DNA of 26,002 nucleotides from Chryseobacterium sp. (GTDB taxonomy: Bacteria > Bacteroidota > Bacteroidia > Flavobacteriales > Weeksellaceae): the NCBI GenBank assembly GCA_003248755.1, contig QFQW01000050.1:1-26002 (forward strand), written 5' to 3'. The translations under genes were made by a program, and so were the position numbers. Numbering within the stretch: the first letter of the stretch is position 1; every line of letters begins with the position of its first letter. Shown here piece by piece: positions 1-7,514 of the stretch. The notes beneath the pieces were generated by a model that was not told where the DNA came from, made no database searches, and saw only the letters and a program-made list of their open reading frames with translations.

Positions 1-2209
1 TCAAAGCGGTAATCGCCAATTTATCCATCACAACCGGAACTGAATCCGGAACCAATCCTAAATCTTCGCCACAAATCAACATCGTTGTAGAATTCAGCAA
101 AGCCGGTAATTTTTCCATCGCTTTCTGGTACCAAAGTCCATCCTGACGTTTGAAGAAATAATCGTTGTAAACATCATTCAGTTTTGCTTTTTCCCAATCC
201 GGAAGATATTTGTAAGAAGTCGTTTTGGCAATATTGAATCTTGGATGATAAACAACTCCGTTTTCTGTTTCTTCAGTTAAGAATAGAACATTTCCAGCCA
301 AAGAAATCAATTTTTCTTCAGCCCAATCCCAAGATTCTTTTTTGAAATAATCGGTTAATTTTCTCTGCGTATCAAACTCCGGTTTGAAAGTATAAGTTCC
401 ATTATGATGATTGTCAAAGAAATGATTCTGAACTTTGTCCTTCACATCTCCGAAGTTTTCCCAAAGTATAGGGTCATTTACGAATGGCTTTACATATCTG
501 TCAAAGCTAAACGGAATCTGTCTGTCAGCAAATTCTTTCTCAGTTACAGGAAGCGCCGGATAAAAATAGCCCAACAAACCTTGAGTCGCAGAAATCGGCA
601 TTCTCCAGATTCTGAAAAATCCAAGAATATGGTCAATTCTCATGGCGTCAAAATACTGTTCCAGAACTTTGAAACGTTTTTTCCACCATTGGTAACCGTC
701 CGCTTTCATCACTTCCCAATTGTAAGTCGGGAATTCCCAGTTTTGTCCCAAATCCGAAAATTGGTCAGGCGGTGCACCAGCCTGGAAATCCATTCCGAAC
801 AATTCCGGCTCTGTCCAAGCTTCTACAGAATGTCGGTAAATCCCAATCGGCAAATCTCCTTTTACGGAAATCCCTAAATGATGAAGATATTCCACAGCAT
901 TTTGTAACTGCAAATGCAATTGATACTGAATCCAAGCGTGAAGCATCAATTGAGAATATTCTTTATGTTTTGGCGAATAAAGTGTTGCTACTTTTCCGGC
1001 AACATATTTTTTATGAGTTTTCCATTCATTAAAGTTGGGCGTTTTGTATTTGTCTCTCAAAACACAAAAGGCAGAGTAAGGCATCAGCCATTCTTCGTTA
1101 TCTTTAATGAACTTTTTAAAGTTTTTATCTTTAAGAATCGCTTCTTGATTTTCCTCGAAAACAGCTTTTGCATATTTCCATTTTCCGGAAATCATCTGCT
1201 CATAATCAATCAGAGATAAAGCATTAAGTTCTGTTTTTTTCGTTTGATAATCTTCAACCAAATGTCTTGGTAAAGCATACTCTAATTTTTCAATCGAAAG
1301 ATATTGCGGATGAAGTGCATAAACCGAAATCGCTGCATAAGGATAAGAATCTGTCCAAGTGTAATTCGCAGTTGTATCGTTAATCGGTAAAATCTGAATC
1401 ACAGAAAGTTTGGTTTCATTAGCCCAATCTCCCAATTTTTTGATATCAGGAAATTCTCCAACACCGAAACCGTCTTCCGTTCTCAAAGAGAAAACCGGAA
1501 CAGCGACACCCGCAGAATGCCAAAGCGTATGATTATCGAATTTAAAATAATGGTCTGCTTTTACATAAAGAATATCCTTATTCGGATTTCCAAAAACCCA
1601 ACGATTTTCGTTTGGTTCTATGTAAAAAACTTGGCCTGTATTTTTATCTTTGATGGCGTATTTGTAAAGAATCGTCTGATGAGAATTGATTTCAACGCCG
1701 GTTTCCCAAACACCATAATCAGTTTCATTCAGTTCGATTGCCTTTTCATAATCCCAGTTTCCCAAAGCATCAACATTACCAATCAAAACCAATTTCCAAT
1801 TCGGATGATAAAGTGGTGCTTCTATTCTGAAAAGATGCGTATGCTTTTTAACAACAGGTTGTTTTGCAGGCTGAAAACCTTGCAGACGATTGTGAAGGAT
1901 TTTGTTGGTGAGATAATTTTCAGGAAAGTTTTTAAGATTCCATTGGTCGAAGATTACAAATTCTTTAAAACTGTTCGGAAGATTGAGCTTATGAAAAGGA
2001 ATCTCTTCCTCCAAAACTTCCCCATCTTCGTTCACGACAAGATATTTGTAGAGAATTGATTTAGAAAAATAATCAATTTCTGAGGTCCAGTTGTTATTTT
2101 CGGAATAGGTCAAGTCGTAGTCACGATGCTCATTTTTGTCGTCAAATAGGCGCAAAACGAGTCGTTGGCCAACTTTTGTTCCGAAGTTAACACTAAAGTA
2201 TAGTTTCAT
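1..2209 (-). CDS. malQ: 4-alpha-glucanotransferase, DPE2-like (GH77 with N-terminal CBM20 domains), 3' end outside window
   Basis: This is an amylomaltase-type enzyme that transfers alpha-1,4-glucan segments between maltodextrins in the cytoplasm. The ATG at 2209-2207 opens a frame that stays open to the left edge (736 codons seen). Residues about 1-110 and 125-250 look like two starch-binding CBM20 modules; the second has the GNVDALGNWD type motif. The GH77 region follows. The nucleophile motif RIDHILGFF puts the Asp at residue 526, and CGEDLG puts the acid/base Glu at residue 715. The roughly 190-residue gap between them is far larger than in short bacterial amylomaltases and matches the catalytic-domain insertion of plant DPE2. 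The third catalytic Asp and the C-terminus lie outside the window. The family call is firm; the DPE2-type architecture is read from the sequence; substrate preference (maltose plus glycogen or heteroglycan) is inferred. Confidence 0.93.
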   Translation of the reverse strand, partial: MKLYFSVNFGTKVGQRLVLRLFDDKNEHRDYDLTYSENNNWTSEIDYFSKSILYKYLVVNEDGEVLEEEIPFHKLNLPNSFKEFVIFDQWNLKNFPENYLTNKILHNRLQGFQPAKQPVVKKHTHLFRIEAPLYHPNWKLVLIGNVDALGNWDYEKAIELNETDYGVWETGVEINSHQTILYKYAIKDKNTGQVFYIEPNENRWVFGNPNKDILYVKADHYFKFDNHTLWHSAGVAVPVFSLRTEDGFGVGEFPDIKKLGDWANETKLSVIQILPINDTTANYTWTDSYPYAAISVYALHPQYLSIEKLEYALPRHLVEDYQTKKTELNALSLIDYEQMISGKWKYAKAVFEENQEAILKDKNFKKFIKDNEEWLMPYSAFCVLRDKYKTPNFNEWKTHKKYVAGKVATLYSPKHKEYSQLMLHAWIQYQLHLQLQNAVEYLHHLGISVKGDLPIGIYRHSVEAWTEPELFGMDFQAGAPPDQFSDLGQNWEFPTYNWEVMKADGYQWWKKRFKVLEQYFDAMRIDHILGFFRIWRMPISATQGLLGYFYPALPVTEKEFADRQIPFSFDRYVKPFVNDPILWENFGDVKDKVQNHFFDNHHNGTYTFKPEFDTQRKLTDYFKKESWDWAEEKLISLAGNVLFLTEETENGVVYHPRFNIAKTTSYKYLPDWEKAKLNDVYNDYFFKRQDGLWYQKAMEKLPALLNSTTMLICGEDLGLVPDSVPVVMDKLAITAL

Positions 2210-2280
2210 TTATTAAGGTCTATTAATATTGATGCAATTTAACGATTTATTGAATTATAAATAATATTCCTGTAAAAAAA

Positions 2281-3012
2281 TCATTTTTTGCTAATTCTTT
2301 CCAGATATGCGGAAATATTATTGTCCAAAGAAACTGTAAGTCCACCAATATTTTTGGCTTTCATATACATCAGAACTTTTTCGTCTTTCAATGAAAACAT
2401 TAGAAAATCATTCATATTTTTAGGTTCAATTCCTGCATCACGAAAATATTCCCAATCTACATTATTTTTAATCCAAGCCAAACCTTCTTGTAGATCTTCA
2501 TATCTGTAAAGCCGCCGCAATCTTCTCGACTTCCCACTAACGACATCATAAATCGCCTGAAAATTAAGTGTTGGAGGAATTCTTATCAGTGGTTTTACAA
2601 TATCATCAACTGCCTCTGCGGGCTTTTCTCTTGGTTTCTCCGGTCCTTTTGGTAAACCGATCGATTTTCTGAGTTCCTCTTCCTTGGAATGTGAGATACT
2701 TTTATTAACAATCTTCACTTCTTCTATCTCATGCGGCATCTTAGTTAATCGAACGGTTAGATAATAATCATTTTTGATAATCACTTTTTCACGTTCGTAG
2801 TTCTCTCTTACAAAACGCAATTCATCCCCAGATTTTGCATTAATGGAAAATTCGCCCACTTCGTTGCTATAGACTTTTTGGTCGGAGCTCATATTAACAA
2901 TTAAAGTTTTGGGAAGCCGTACACTTTCATCAGAAACCACAACACCGGAAATAGTCTGAGAGTAAACGAAGAAAGAAATGCAGAGAAAATAAAGGTGTAA
3001 AAATCTTTTCAA
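2281..3012 (-). CDS. Small exported protein with carboxypeptidase-regulatory-like domain (paralogue of the gene at 13652-14362)
   Basis: Function unknown. A hydrophobic signal peptide ends in VYSQ. It is followed by a beta-sandwich region (about residues 20-100) with the SGVVVSDE...YSNEVGEFSINAKSGDELRF pattern of carboxypeptidase-regulatory-like domains, then a Lys/Glu/Pro-rich linker and a C-terminal part with WIKNNVDWEYF...GIEP. There is no ATG: the frame has a TAA just upstream (3021-3019), then TTG at 3018 and TTG at 3012. I chose TTG 3012 because the paralogue begins at the equivalent TTG-AAA-Ar codons and its signal peptide aligns without a gap; 3018 remains possible and adds two residues. 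The gene lies 101 bp downstream of a T9SS cargo gene on the same strand, with a terminator between them. The location is probably periplasm or outer membrane, and no catalytic motif is visible. Confidence 0.8.
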   Translation of the reverse strand: MKRFLHLYFLCISFFVYSQTISGVVVSDESVRLPKTLIVNMSSDQKVYSNEVGEFSINAKSGDELRFVRENYEREKVIIKNDYYLTVRLTKMPHEIEEVKIVNKSISHSKEEELRKSIGLPKGPEKPREKPAEAVDDIVKPLIRIPPTLNFQAIYDVVSGKSRRLRRLYRYEDLQEGLAWIKNNVDWEYFRDAGIEPKNMNDFLMFSLKDEKVLMYMKAKNIGGLTVSLDNNISAYLERISKK

Positions 3013-3049
3013 AAGCAATTAATTTTATTCAAAAGTAAAGTACTTTGTC

Positions 3050-3088
3050 AAAATAAAAATACGGTTTAACTTTTCGTTAACCGTATTT
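3050..3088 (-). terminator. Intrinsic terminator of the T9SS cargo gene at 3114-4259
   Basis: Arms at 3056-3070 and 3076-3088 pair over 13 bp with one bulged base and a five-base loop. Read on the minus strand, the hairpin is followed by a T-rich run. It lies 26 bp past the stop codon of the upstream minus-strand gene, so the small exported gene that follows is probably transcribed separately or by read-through. Confidence 0.7.
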
Positions 3089-3113
3089 GTTATTATTTGT
3101 GATTAAAAGTAAT

Positions 3114-4259
3114 TTACTTAACAATGATTTTTTTAGATACAATCGTTTTTCCACTCTCGGATTCTACATTTATCACATAAACACCGGAAACTAATTTGCC
3201 TAATTCGATTCGGTTTTCAGAATTGGAAATATTGGTAATGGTTTGATTGGAAACCAAATTCCCGGAAGTATTGTAAACTTTTACATTGGCATTTCCTTTT
3301 TGATTATTGGCAATTCTTACATTCACAAAACCTTCTGAAACTTTTGTTGGATAAATATCATTTTTATTATTATCAACAGTCGCTTTGTTCGATTTCAAAA
3401 CATGTGGACTTCCAAGGTCATATATTGGCATATCAAGATTATTATTCATTTTTTCTGCCTGCAAAGTTTCGAGATTCAAAGTATGGAAAACACCGCCTTT
3501 TGCACTTGCTAAAATGATTTTTCCTTCAGAATTAACAGCCACTCCATTTATGGAAAAATTCTCCGGCAAAGACTTTATCTTTCCGATGAATTTAGCTTTC
3601 ATATCTTTCACTTTGAAGACATTTCCAAAAGCTGAGAAAACATAGAAATTATTATTTTCGTCCGCAATCATATCGCCTCCGAAACCTGTCTGCATTTTGC
3701 TTAACGGATTTTCTCCATTTCCGGAGTCATCTTTCACAATTCCCAGATCTGTAACAGCATATTTCCCGTCTTTGTTAGAAATTTTCAGAAGTTGAGAACC
3801 AGAATTAGAAAGCGCATAAATATTACCGTCATTCCCTGTTGCCATTCTGGAAAACTGAGAACCAGTATCACAAGGTGTTGGATTGGAAAGATTATTTTCC
3901 AGCAAAATGATATCTTTGGTTTTGGAATCTAGAATGTAGATATTTGAAGAAAACATTGGCATATAAACCAATTTCCCTCTTCCATCCACGGCCAAAGTCG
4001 CGATTTGATTAGCCAATGCATTAGATGAAGATCTCTTATCTTCAAAAATTTCTTTATTGAGCTTGCTCGAATAAATTCCAGGTTCGTCTTGACTTGATAA
4101 AAGAACAGATTCAGTAATACCTTTTCTGGAATCCAAAGCTCGAAAATCCTGAAAAAGAATATTTGAAGTCTCTTTCCCAGTTAGTGCAAAAATATCTTGT
4201 TGTGCAAAAGAATTTGCTCCAACAAACAACAAAAGTAAAGTTGATAGAGATTTTTTCAT
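3114..4259 (-). CDS. T9SS-exported beta-propeller-like protein with type A sorting domain
   Basis: Predicted secreted or cell-surface protein of 381 residues with unknown target. The frame extends 29 codons further upstream, but the ATG at 4259 is chosen because it begins a clear Sec signal peptide (MKKSLST...ANSFAQ). The middle (about residues 50-295) contains repeated short strand motifs such as LAVDGRGKLVYMP, TGNDGNIYAL, ADENNNFYVF and VNSEGKIILAS, spaced as in an NHL/SMP-30-like beta-propeller. Residues 301-381 form a T9SS type A C-terminal domain (DIYPTKV..., VKVYNTSGNLV, LVSGVYVINV, SKKIIVK), the signal for export across the outer membrane. A terminator follows the stop. The sorting-domain call is strong; the propeller fold is inferred from repeat spacing, and no enzymatic residues are recognisable. 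Confidence 0.87.
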   Translation of the reverse strand: MKKSLSTLLLLFVGANSFAQQDIFALTGKETSNILFQDFRALDSRKGITESVLLSSQDEPGIYSSKLNKEIFEDKRSSSNALANQIATLAVDGRGKLVYMPMFSSNIYILDSKTKDIILLENNLSNPTPCDTGSQFSRMATGNDGNIYALSNSGSQLLKISNKDGKYAVTDLGIVKDDSGNGENPLSKMQTGFGGDMIADENNNFYVFSAFGNVFKVKDMKAKFIGKIKSLPENFSINGVAVNSEGKIILASAKGGVFHTLNLETLQAEKMNNNLDMPIYDLGSPHVLKSNKATVDNNKNDIYPTKVSEGFVNVRIANNQKGNANVKVYNTSGNLVSNQTITNISNSENRIELGKLVSGVYVINVESESGKTIVSKKIIVK

Positions 4260-4322
4260 AGTGTAAGTGTTTATAATAATTGATACTAAGTTAAGTATTT
4301 TTACAACATCACAATCACACCA

Positions 4323-4355
4323 ACAAAAAAACCTTCCGTTTTTCACGAAAGGTTT
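4323..4355 (-). terminator. Intrinsic terminator of cysS
   Basis: Arms 4329-4339 and 4345-4355 (AAACCTTCCGT / ACGAAAGGTTT) pair over 11 positions with one mismatch and a five-base loop. On the minus strand the hairpin is followed by seven T residues. It starts 22 bp after the cysS stop codon. Confidence 0.82.
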
Positions 4356-4377
4356 AAATATTTATTACTTTGATGAA

Positions 4378-5847
4378 TTAATTCAAAATATAGGTCGTTC
4401 CATCTCTTCCATCTTTCAGCTCAATCCCTTTTTCAAGAAGCTGGTCACGAATCTGGTCGGACAATTCCCAATTTTTAGATTTTCTGGCCTGATTTCTCAA
4501 GTCAATCAAAACCTGCAAAGTCTGGTCTAGCTTATCGTTATTAGATTCTTCAATTGTTTCCAATCCCAAAACATCAAAAACAATCGCATTCAGGAATTGT
4601 TTCAAATCTTCATAATCTTCTGTGGAAATACTTTCTTTCCCCAACTTCGAAGCTGAAATAAACTTCACTGCCTCGAACAAATGTGAAATCAGAATCGGAC
4701 TATTGAAGTCGTCTGATAAAGCTTCCAAAACTTTTTCTTTCCAATTTTTATAATCAAAAGAAGATGTTTCTACGCCTTCTGTTGGAACTTGTGTATTGAG
4801 GATTTTTACAGCTTCCATCAATCTGTTAAAGCCTTTTTCACTTGCCAACATCGCATCATTAGAAATATCCAAAACACTTCTGTAATGCGCCTGTAAAAAG
4901 CAAAACCTCAATACACTTGGATGAAAAGCTTTCTCAAAGAAATCATTATTTCCTGTAATCAATTCCATTGGAAGAATATAATTACCGGTGGATTTGCTCA
5001 TTCTTTGTCCGTTCATTGTCAGCATATTGGCGTGCATCCAATATTTTACCGGCTCTACCCCGTTGCAAGCTTTCCCCTGGGCAATTTCACATTCGTGATG
5101 CGGGAATTTCAAATCCATTCCACCACCGTGAATATCAAATTGGTCACCAAGATATTTCGTACTCATTGCCGTACATTCAAGATGCCAGCCTGGGAATCCT
5201 TCACCCCAGGGCGAAGGCCATTTCATAATATGTTCTGGTGAAGCCTTTTTCCAAAGTGCAAAATCCTGAGGATTTTTTTTCTCGCCTTGACCATCCAAAT
5301 CCCTTGTATTGGCAAATAATTCTTCTATATTTCTCCTGGACAATTCTCCATAATTAAGACCTCTCGCGTTGTATTCCAAAACATCAAAATAAACAGAGCC
5401 GTTGCTCTCGTAAGCAAAACCTTTTTCCACCAAAAGCTTGGTCAGTTCCAATTGTTCGATGATGTGGCCCGTTGCAGTTGGCTCGATTGTCGGAGGAAGC
5501 AAATTAAATTTCTTTAGAACATCGTGAAAATCGACAGTATATTTCTGAACAATTTCCATCGGTTCCAGTTTTTCCAATCTGGATTGCTTGATGAACCGGT
5601 CATTATTGATATCGCCATCGTCCGTCAAATGCCCGGCATCGGTAATATTTCTGACATATCTGACTTTGTAGCCAAGAAACTGAAGACTTCTGTAAATGAA
5701 ATCGAAAGACAAAAAAGTTCTCACATTTCCCAAATGCACATTGCTGTAAACCGTTGGCCCGCAGACATACATCCCGATATTACCTTCTAATATAGGTTTG
5801 AAAACTTCTTTTTCGCCTGAAAGCGAGTTGTATATTTTTAGTTGCAT
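4378..5847 (-). CDS. cysS: Cysteine--tRNA ligase
   Basis: Class I aminoacyl-tRNA synthetase that charges tRNA-Cys in the cytoplasm. At 489 residues it has normal length for the family. Near the N-terminus are the zinc-ligand Cys in CGPTVYSNVHLGN (Cys29) and the HIGH-equivalent HLGN (38-41). Further on are the other zinc-site motifs WHLECTAM and FPHHECEIAQ, and the KMSKS-equivalent loop RMSKSTGN. A DALR-like C-terminal region ends the protein. The frame is open further upstream to an ATG at 5913, but the extra 22 residues are not family-like, so the start at 5847 is chosen. Upstream lies a 105-bp leader with an inverted repeat, then the tail of the DinB pseudogene on the same strand, so read-through from folE is possible. 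A terminator follows. Confidence 0.97.
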   Translation of the reverse strand: MQLKIYNSLSGEKEVFKPILEGNIGMYVCGPTVYSNVHLGNVRTFLSFDFIYRSLQFLGYKVRYVRNITDAGHLTDDGDINNDRFIKQSRLEKLEPMEIVQKYTVDFHDVLKKFNLLPPTIEPTATGHIIEQLELTKLLVEKGFAYESNGSVYFDVLEYNARGLNYGELSRRNIEELFANTRDLDGQGEKKNPQDFALWKKASPEHIMKWPSPWGEGFPGWHLECTAMSTKYLGDQFDIHGGGMDLKFPHHECEIAQGKACNGVEPVKYWMHANMLTMNGQRMSKSTGNYILPMELITGNNDFFEKAFHPSVLRFCFLQAHYRSVLDISNDAMLASEKGFNRLMEAVKILNTQVPTEGVETSSFDYKNWKEKVLEALSDDFNSPILISHLFEAVKFISASKLGKESISTEDYEDLKQFLNAIVFDVLGLETIEESNNDKLDQTLQVLIDLRNQARKSKNWELSDQIRDQLLEKGIELKDGRDGTTYILN

Positions 5848-5858
5848 CTTTTTATAAA

Positions 5859-5883
5859 TGATGAATGATAATTGATGAATGAT
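5859..5883. repeat. Direct repeat in the cysS leader
   Basis: The 11-base word TGATGAATGAT occurs at 5859-5869 and again at 5873-5883, 14 bp apart, just upstream of the cysS ATG. No function can be read from it; it may be simple AT-rich repetition. Confidence 0.5.
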
Positions 5884-5891
5884 TAAATATT

Positions 5892-5947
5892 TGACACAGA
5901 AAATCAGCAACAACAGATGATTGTTGTGATGAAAATTTGATGTGTCA
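5892..5947 (-). other. Nested inverted repeat in the cysS upstream region
   Basis: Outer arms TGACACA (5892-5898) and TGTGTCA (5941-5947) enclose a second pair, CAACAA (5908-5913) and TTGTTG (5921-5926). An RNA read from the minus strand could fold into a stem with an internal loop and an apical hairpin. It sits between the DinB pseudogene end and cysS and has no T-tract, so it is not a typical terminator. It could be a leader structure or chance. Confidence 0.35.
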
Positions 5948-5952
5948 GTTTT

Positions 5953-6404
5953 TTAAATTTTATCATTATTAATAGCTTTTAAATGGTGATTCATATGGCT
6001 AATATAATCATCAATAATAAATCTTATCTTAACGTAAAAGATTGTTTTTCTAATTTCGTTGTATCGCAAATATTGTCCAAGAGTTCATTGGGAATATTTT
6101 CAACTACGTTTACAATTTGAAGATTCAAACATTTCCATAAACTTATAATATCTGATGCCGGCGTATTTTGATAATTTTGAGCTTTTACCCAAAAATTCTG
6201 GTCATACATGATATTTTCATTCTCTTTGTATTGCGTTACAACAAATCGTCTGATATTAGTAAAAGCACTATCGCAAAGATGTCCTAAAAATTTTTTTTTA
6301 GACCATTTTTCATCAGATAATTTTTCATTCCATTGATTTTCTGAAATCGAATGAAATTTTACAATCTGATTTTCTACAATGTCTTTAAGAATCTGATAAT
6401 TCAT
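5953..6404 (-). pseudogene. DinB-family protein, broken by a 5-bp tandem duplication
   Basis: Four-helix-bundle DinB/YfiT-like putative metal-dependent protein; the family's cellular role is poorly defined. The ATG at 6404 begins one base after the folE stop codon, so it is co-transcribed with folE. The open part runs to a TAA at 6026-6024 (126 residues) and has the first metal-ligand motif LGHLCDSAFTNIRR (His42). At 6021-6030 the sequence is an exact tandem repeat of ATCTT. Deleting one copy restores a reading frame that continues RFIIDDYISHMNHHLKAI and stops at 5955-5953, giving 148 residues, normal for the family. The restored tail supplies the HxxxH pair (His135, His139) that completes the metal triad, so the present product lacks two of its three likely ligands. 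The frame also opens 10 codons further upstream (6434), inside folE. A sequencing error is possible but unusual for a 5-bp repeat. Confidence 0.82.
6021..6030. repeat. Perfect 5-bp tandem duplication (ATCTT x2) causing a frameshift
   Basis: Two adjacent copies of ATCTT (AAGAT on the coding strand) at 6021-6025 and 6026-6030. They lie exactly where the DinB reading frame shifts; one copy fewer gives a continuous family-like protein. This pattern is typical of replication slippage. Confidence 0.85.
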
Positions 6405-6405
6405 T

Positions 6406-7071
6406 TTAATCAAACTTTGCGTGACTTCCCACATAATGCAGAAACTCTTGTCTTGTAATTGGATTAGTTCTGAAAATTCCGCTCAATTCTGCTGTAATAG
6501 TAGAACTTGCGGTATCTTTTATTCCTCTGCAATTCACACAAAGATGTTTTGCATCAATAATACACGCTACATTATTTGTTCCCAAAGCATCTTTCAAAGC
6601 GTCAACAATCTGCATTGTCAACCTTTCCTGAACCTGTGGGCGTTTTGCATAATAATCTACAATTCTGTTGATTTTTGACAGTCCAATTACTTCTCCGTTA
6701 GATATATAAGCTACGTGCGCTTTTCCAATGATTGGTAAAAAATGATGCTCACAGAAAGAATAAACCGTAATATCCTTCTCAACTAACATCTGGCGGTACT
6801 TGTACTGATTTTTAAAAGTTGAAACTCCTGGTTTATTTTCGGGAAGAAGACCTCCAAAAATCTCATTCACGTACATTTTCGCCACGCGTTTTGGAGAATC
6901 TTTCAAAGAGTCATCAGTCATATCCAATCCCAGCGTATGCATAATCTCTGCAAAAAGACCTTCTATTTTTTTCACCTTATCTTCTGGCTTTAGTTCAAAA
7001 GCATCAGGTCTCAAAGGAGTGTGATCTTTGCCTGTAAACAAATCATCATCATTATCAGGAAAATGTTCCAT
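6406..7071 (-). CDS. folE: GTP cyclohydrolase I, FolE1 type
   Basis: Converts GTP to 7,8-dihydroneopterin triphosphate, the first step of tetrahydrofolate/pterin synthesis, as a cytoplasmic homodecamer. It has 221 residues. The zinc-site motif FCEHHFLP gives Cys107 and His110, and HLCVNCRG gives Cys178. The spacing is the same as E. coli Cys110/His113/Cys181 with a constant offset of three. DSPKRVAKMY and the family motif GLSKINRIVDYYAKRPQVQERL are also present. The frame opens further upstream (7116), but a -7-like promoter element at 7094-7101 lies inside that extension, so ATG 7071 is preferred. The stop is one base before the DinB ATG. The gene is divergent from acpP across a 180-bp spacer. 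Confidence 0.96.
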   Translation of the reverse strand: MEHFPDNDDDLFTGKDHTPLRPDAFELKPEDKVKKIEGLFAEIMHTLGLDMTDDSLKDSPKRVAKMYVNEIFGGLLPENKPGVSTFKNQYKYRQMLVEKDITVYSFCEHHFLPIIGKAHVAYISNGEVIGLSKINRIVDYYAKRPQVQERLTMQIVDALKDALGTNNVACIIDAKHLCVNCRGIKDTASSTITAELSGIFRTNPITRQEFLHYVGSHAKFD

Positions 7072-7093
7072 AATATCATTGTATAATAAGTCG

Positions 7094-7101
7094 CAAAAAT
7101 A
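7094..7101 (-). promoter_or_regulatory. -7 element of the folE promoter
   Basis: Read on the minus strand this is TATTTTTG, matching the Bacteroidota -7 consensus TAnnTTTG exactly, 22 bp before the folE ATG. No good -33 TTTG is seen at the usual spacing, so support is moderate. Confidence 0.45.
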
Positions 7102-7191
7102 AACAAAATTTTGCACCCTGTCCAGAGTAAATATAAAGATTTGATTATAAAAAAGATAGATTTAGAACAAGTTTAAAAAACTAAAAAAAAA

Positions 7192-7220
7192 TTGATTTGA
7201 TTTGAAATTTTATATATTTG
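7192..7220 (+). promoter_or_regulatory. Promoter of the acpP-fabF-rnc-pyk unit
   Basis: TTG at 7192-7194 and TATATTTG at 7213-7220, with an 18-bp spacer, match the Bacteroidota primary sigma consensus (TTTG, then TAnnTTTG). The -7 element is 31 bp upstream of the acpP ATG, leaving a short AT-rich leader. Confidence 0.65.
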
Positions 7221-7251
7221 CACCAAATTAACATAATTAAAAATAAATACT

Positions 7252-7491
7252 ATGTCAGACATTGCATCAAGAGTAAAAGCTATCATCGCTGATAAGCTTG
7301 ACGTTGAAGAAACAGAAGTAACTCCAGAAGCTAGCTTCACTAATGATTTAGGAGCTGATTCTTTGGATACTGTAGAACTTATCATGGAGTTCGAAAAAGA
7401 ATTCAACATCCAAATTCCAGATGACCAAGCAGAAAAAATTACAACTGTAGGTCACGCTATTGCTTACATCGAAGAAGTTGTAAATAAATAA
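7252..7491 (+). CDS. acpP: Acyl carrier protein
   Basis: Small acidic carrier (79 residues) that holds growing acyl chains as thioesters on a 4'-phosphopantetheine arm during type II fatty-acid synthesis in the cytoplasm. The attachment motif is GADSLDTVEL with Ser37 as the modified residue. The four-helix ACP pattern and acidic composition are clear, and the length is normal. It is the first gene of a plus-strand unit, 23 bp before fabF, the condensing enzyme that uses it. A good Bacteroidota promoter lies just upstream, consistent with strong expression. Confidence 0.98.
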   Translation: MSDIASRVKAIIADKLDVEETEVTPEASFTNDLGADSLDTVELIMEFEKEFNIQIPDDQAEKITTVGHAIAYIEEVVNK

Positions 7492-7514
7492 TATTATCTA
7501 GACAGAAAAAATTT

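Noticed and set aside
404..2059. Several plus-strand open frames opposite the glucanotransferase
   Set aside because: They are antisense to a clear GH77 coding region, have no recognisable domains and low-quality composition, and no promoter or terminator supports them.
4260..4346. 29-codon N-terminal extension of the T9SS cargo gene
   Set aside because: It would put a non-signal segment, overlapping the cysS terminator, in front of a perfect signal peptide; the start at 4259 is far better.
5848..5913. 22-codon N-terminal extension of cysS
   Set aside because: CysS proteins normally begin a few residues before the CGPT motif region, as they do from the ATG at 5847; the extension is AT-rich leader containing the direct repeat.
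6021..6030. Programmed ribosomal frameshifting in the DinB gene
   Set aside because: There is no slippery heptamer or downstream structure; an exact 5-bp duplication explains the shift more simply.
7173..7409. Minus-strand frame over acpP
   Set aside because: It is antisense to acpP and covers its promoter; no family resemblance.
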